DNA of 7,772 nt, from positions 1 through 7,772 of the forward strand of contig JAISPA010000088.1 of NCBI GenBank assembly GCA_031275255.1, given 5' to 3'. The notes below the pieces were generated by a model. It was not told the DNA's origin and made no database searches. It saw only the letters and a list, made by a program, of their open reading frames with translations. The position numbers and the translations under genes are program-made. The stretch is from Acidaminococcales bacterium. Its GTDB lineage: Bacteria; Bacillota; Negativicutes; Acidaminococcales; JAISLQ01. Below, piece by piece: positions 6,219-7,772 of this stretch; the stretch's first letter is position 1; each line of letters starts with the position of its first letter.

Positions 6219-7304
6219 TTATTTTTTACTGGCAATCGATTTTTCCACTTCGGCGACCTTGGCCCTCGTCGCGTCCAACACCTTTTGCGCCGGCAGCCCT
6301 TTGGCGGCCTGCGTCTTTACCCAATTTTGCACCACCGGATCGGTAGCATCGCGAAAAGCCTTTTGCTCCGCGGCGTTAAGCGTATACACCTTCATGCCGC
6401 CCCTTTCGTATTGCGCCTGATAATCCTCGCCCACCTTGGTTACATAATCGCCAAGATTTATTGTCGCTTCCAAGCCGCAGTCCAGCATAAGTTTCTGTAA
6501 ATCCGGCGGCAGGGTGGCAAAAAACCGCTCGTTTACGCAATAGGTGGCAATCCAGCCGTTCATGTTGACGCCTTTGGTGGCAAGTTTAATGATCTCCTGC
6601 ATTTTATATTGATCCAAAGCCTCAAAGGCCAGTACGCAACCGTCAACCGTCCCGCGCAAAACGGCCTCATACATTTCCTGCGGCACTATGCTGACCGGCG
6701 CGCCGCCCATGTTTGACATGCCCATTTCCGCCGATACGCCCGGAACTCTAAATCTCATGCCTTTCACGTCCGCCGGTTTGGTGATGAATTTGCCGGAAGA
6801 TGTATTGTAAAAAAGGTCGTTCGGATTGTAAGCCATATTGTATACAGGGCGGATTTTATGTTTTTTAAACTCCTCGTCATAAAGCACGCCCTGGCTCAAA
6901 TGCCAGAAAGCTTCGGCGCCTACCCGTGAATTAGGATAAATGCCCGGCAAATCGAAAACATTGCTCAAAGGCACCTTGCCGCTTACATAAGACGGCCCCA
7001 CCACCGCCATATCGGCCACGCCGTTTTTAACCAATTCAATCATGTCCACCTGTTTGCCGAGCTGTCCCCCCGGGTAATGCTCAAACTTAATCCTTCCCCG
7101 GGAACGTTCTTCCACCATTTTCATGTACTTGTTAAGGCCGTTGACCGTGAAAAAGTGTGTGGCGGGAAATGCATCCGCAACCTTCACTTTATACACCTTG
7201 CCGTCATCCTTAGCCGGCGCGGCGCTTTTTTGACCGCCGCCGCCGCAAGCGCTCACCAAAAACACCACGCCGAGCAACAACGCCATAATACTTCTGATTG
7301 CCAT
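6219..7304 (-). CDS. TRAP transporter substrate-binding lipoprotein (DctP family), first system
   Basis: This is the receptor lipoprotein of the first TRAP transporter. It has 361 residues. The signal peptide covers about residues 4-19 and ends in the lipobox L-V-S-A-C20, followed by a glycine-rich linker, so the mature protein is lipid-anchored outside the membrane. Family marks are VADAFPATHFF (42-52), FEHYPGGQLG (74-83), VFDLPGIYPN (116-125), GMRFRVP (182-188) and YEAVLRGTVDG (212-222). Arg186 is at the position of the conserved carboxylate-binding arginine. The start is set by GGAGG at 7313-7317, eight bases upstream. It follows the HMG-CoA lyase-like tail by 59 bases with no clear promoter, so read-through from upstream is possible. 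A hairpin after its stop codon may raise its level relative to the membrane subunits. The ligand is not identifiable; a hydroxy- or dicarboxylate would fit the gene neighbourhood. Confidence 0.95.
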   Translation of the reverse strand: MAIRSIMALLLGVVFLVSACGGGGQKSAAPAKDDGKVYKVKVADAFPATHFFTVNGLNKYMKMVEERSRGRIKFEHYPGGQLGKQVDMIELVKNGVADMAVVGPSYVSGKVPLSNVFDLPGIYPNSRVGAEAFWHLSQGVLYDEEFKKHKIRPVYNMAYNPNDLFYNTSSGKFITKPADVKGMRFRVPGVSAEMGMSNMGGAPVSIVPQEMYEAVLRGTVDGCVLAFEALDQYKMQEIIKLATKGVNMNGWIATYCVNERFFATLPPDLQKLMLDCGLEATINLGDYVTKVGEDYQAQYERGGMKVYTLNAAEQKAFRDATDPVVQNWVKTQAAKGLPAQKVLDATRAKVAEVEKSIASKK

Positions 7305-7312
7305 AAATAATA

Positions 7313-7317
7313 CCTCC
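7313..7317 (-). promoter_or_regulatory. Ribosome binding site of the first binding-protein gene
   Basis: GGAGG on the minus strand lies eight bases before the ATG at 7304 and fixes the start of the receptor gene. The 59-base gap 7305-7363 holds this site and an AT-rich stretch (about 7321-7334) but no convincing -35/-10 pair. Confidence 0.75.
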
Positions 7318-7363
7318 AGTTTTAATATATTTTTTACGTGCCCGCCCGGATGCTGCGCGAAAT

Positions 7364-7772
7364 TTACTTGACCGCCTCGCCCAGTTTGATTTTGCGCGCT
7401 TTCAGGCCGGCTTTTTTGTAGGACTCGTTCGGAGCTTTGGGTATCCGTCCGTGATGAATGGCGTTCGACCGCAGCCGCCGCCCGATCGTCTTTTCAAAAA
7501 GCTGCCCCAGTCTTAAAATCATATCGACGTCAACGCCTGTTTCAATTCCCATCTCATCCATCATCAGCACCATATCTTCCGTCGAAACCAACCCTACCGT
7601 ATTGGGATCTTTATAATAATAATTGCCGGGCATTGCTAAATCTTCCATATATACAGACAGAGCAGCATCTCCGGAGAGCGATTTGTAGCCATCCTGATAT
7701 ATCCCTTTGACATCGTGGTTTCCCATGATATGGTAAACCGGCTTTTCAAACTTTGCCAGACATTTCATTACA
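7364..7772 (-). pseudogene. Chimeric partial frame: metallophosphoesterase piece joined to HMG-CoA lyase C-terminus
   Basis: This is one open frame of at least 135 codons that enters from outside the window. The first ATG is at 7768, but the codon before it is also open, so it may not be the true start. Numbering from that ATG, residues 10-19 (PVYHIMGNHD) carry the GNHD metal-binding motif of calcineurin-like phosphoesterases, and LAMPGNYYYKD (44-54) fits the MPG-x-YY segment that follows in many of them. From about residue 58 the sequence changes to a typical HMG-CoA lyase end: GLVSTEDMVLMMDEMGIETG (59-78), then VGR-like IGRRLRS (95-101). Neither domain is complete: the phosphoesterase stops mid-fold and the lyase lacks its whole catalytic barrel. 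By hand count GC is about 45% at 7621-7740 and 55% at 7381-7500. A deletion fusion or an assembly join both explain it. Neither activity is expected from this product. Confidence 0.72.
7588..7624 (-). other. Approximate junction between the phosphoesterase and lyase segments
   Basis: Similarity to the phosphoesterase ends near residue 54 of the frame (7607-7609) and lyase similarity is clear from residue 61 (7586-7588). The join must lie in or next to this interval. It abuts a low-complexity run of three TAT codons (7613-7621), the kind of short repeat where recombination or a wrong assembly join can occur. The exact base cannot be set without reference sequences. Confidence 0.5.

Noticed and set aside
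6174..6222. The hairpin as an intrinsic terminator
   Set aside because: In the minus-strand transcript the stem is followed by A-rich sequence, not by U residues. On the plus strand the nearest T-run lies about 15 bases past the stem and there is no plus-strand gene to end.
5626..6420. A 264-codon open frame on the plus strand opposite DctQ and the end of the receptor gene
   Set aside because: It crosses two real genes and the hairpin, has no family motifs, and reads as low-complexity His/Tyr/Arg-rich sequence typical of an antisense frame.
7305..7363. A promoter in front of the first binding-protein gene
   Set aside because: An AT-rich stretch contains TATATT, but no -35 element stands at a proper spacing. 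The gap is only 59 bases, so I did not call it.
1..7772. tRNA, rRNA, CRISPR array, insertion sequence or attachment site
   Set aside because: No cloverleaf-like sequence, regularly spaced repeats, transposase-like frame or terminal inverted repeats were seen. The only tandem repeat is the 34-base run at 2487-2520.

Overview
The window looks like accessory catabolic DNA from a bacterium. Every gene reads on the minus strand, and gaps are short, so it is probably one long operon transcribed from right to left. Strong GGAGG-type ribosome binding sites, two Cys lipoprotein signal peptides, roughly 50% GC and paired TRAP transporters would suit an anaerobic Firmicute (for example Negativicutes) or a Synergistota. 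This taxonomic guess is weak, because no marker gene is present.

Layout in transcription order. (1) 7772-7364: an open frame entering from outside the window. It starts as a calcineurin-like metallophosphoesterase (GNHD motif) and ends as the C-terminal tail of a 3-hydroxy-3-methylglutaryl-CoA (HMG-CoA) lyase. Both domains are cut, so this is a deletion scar or an assembly chimera. (2) 7304-5644-4345: a TRAP transporter in P-Q-M order, with a perfect 15-bp hairpin between P and Q. (3) 4307-3798-2524-1452: a second, divergent TRAP transporter in Q-M-P order, with a 10-bp tandem repeat just before its binding-protein gene. (4) 1436-1062: a small single-domain cupin. (5) 1002-346 and 334-1: the AtoD-like and AtoA-like subunits of an acetoacetate/short-chain acyl CoA-transferase, the second one cut by the window edge.

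How the parts may work together (inference): two periplasmic lipoprotein receptors with their QM membrane units import organic acids using an ion gradient. The AtoDA CoA-transferase moves CoA between small organic acids. If the HMG-CoA lyase tail marks a real neighbouring gene, the cluster fits uptake of a branched dicarboxylate such as 3-hydroxy-3-methylglutarate, CoA activation, cleavage to acetoacetate plus acetyl-CoA, and acetoacetate activation by AtoDA. The substrates cannot be read from the sequence.

No RNA genes, CRISPR arrays, insertion sequences or clear promoters were seen. The longest gene-free stretch is 74 bases (6145-6218). I see no wholly novel system. The points most worth a second look are the chimeric frame, the P-Q-M/Q-M-P double transporter, the phased A-tract repeat and the intercistronic hairpin.
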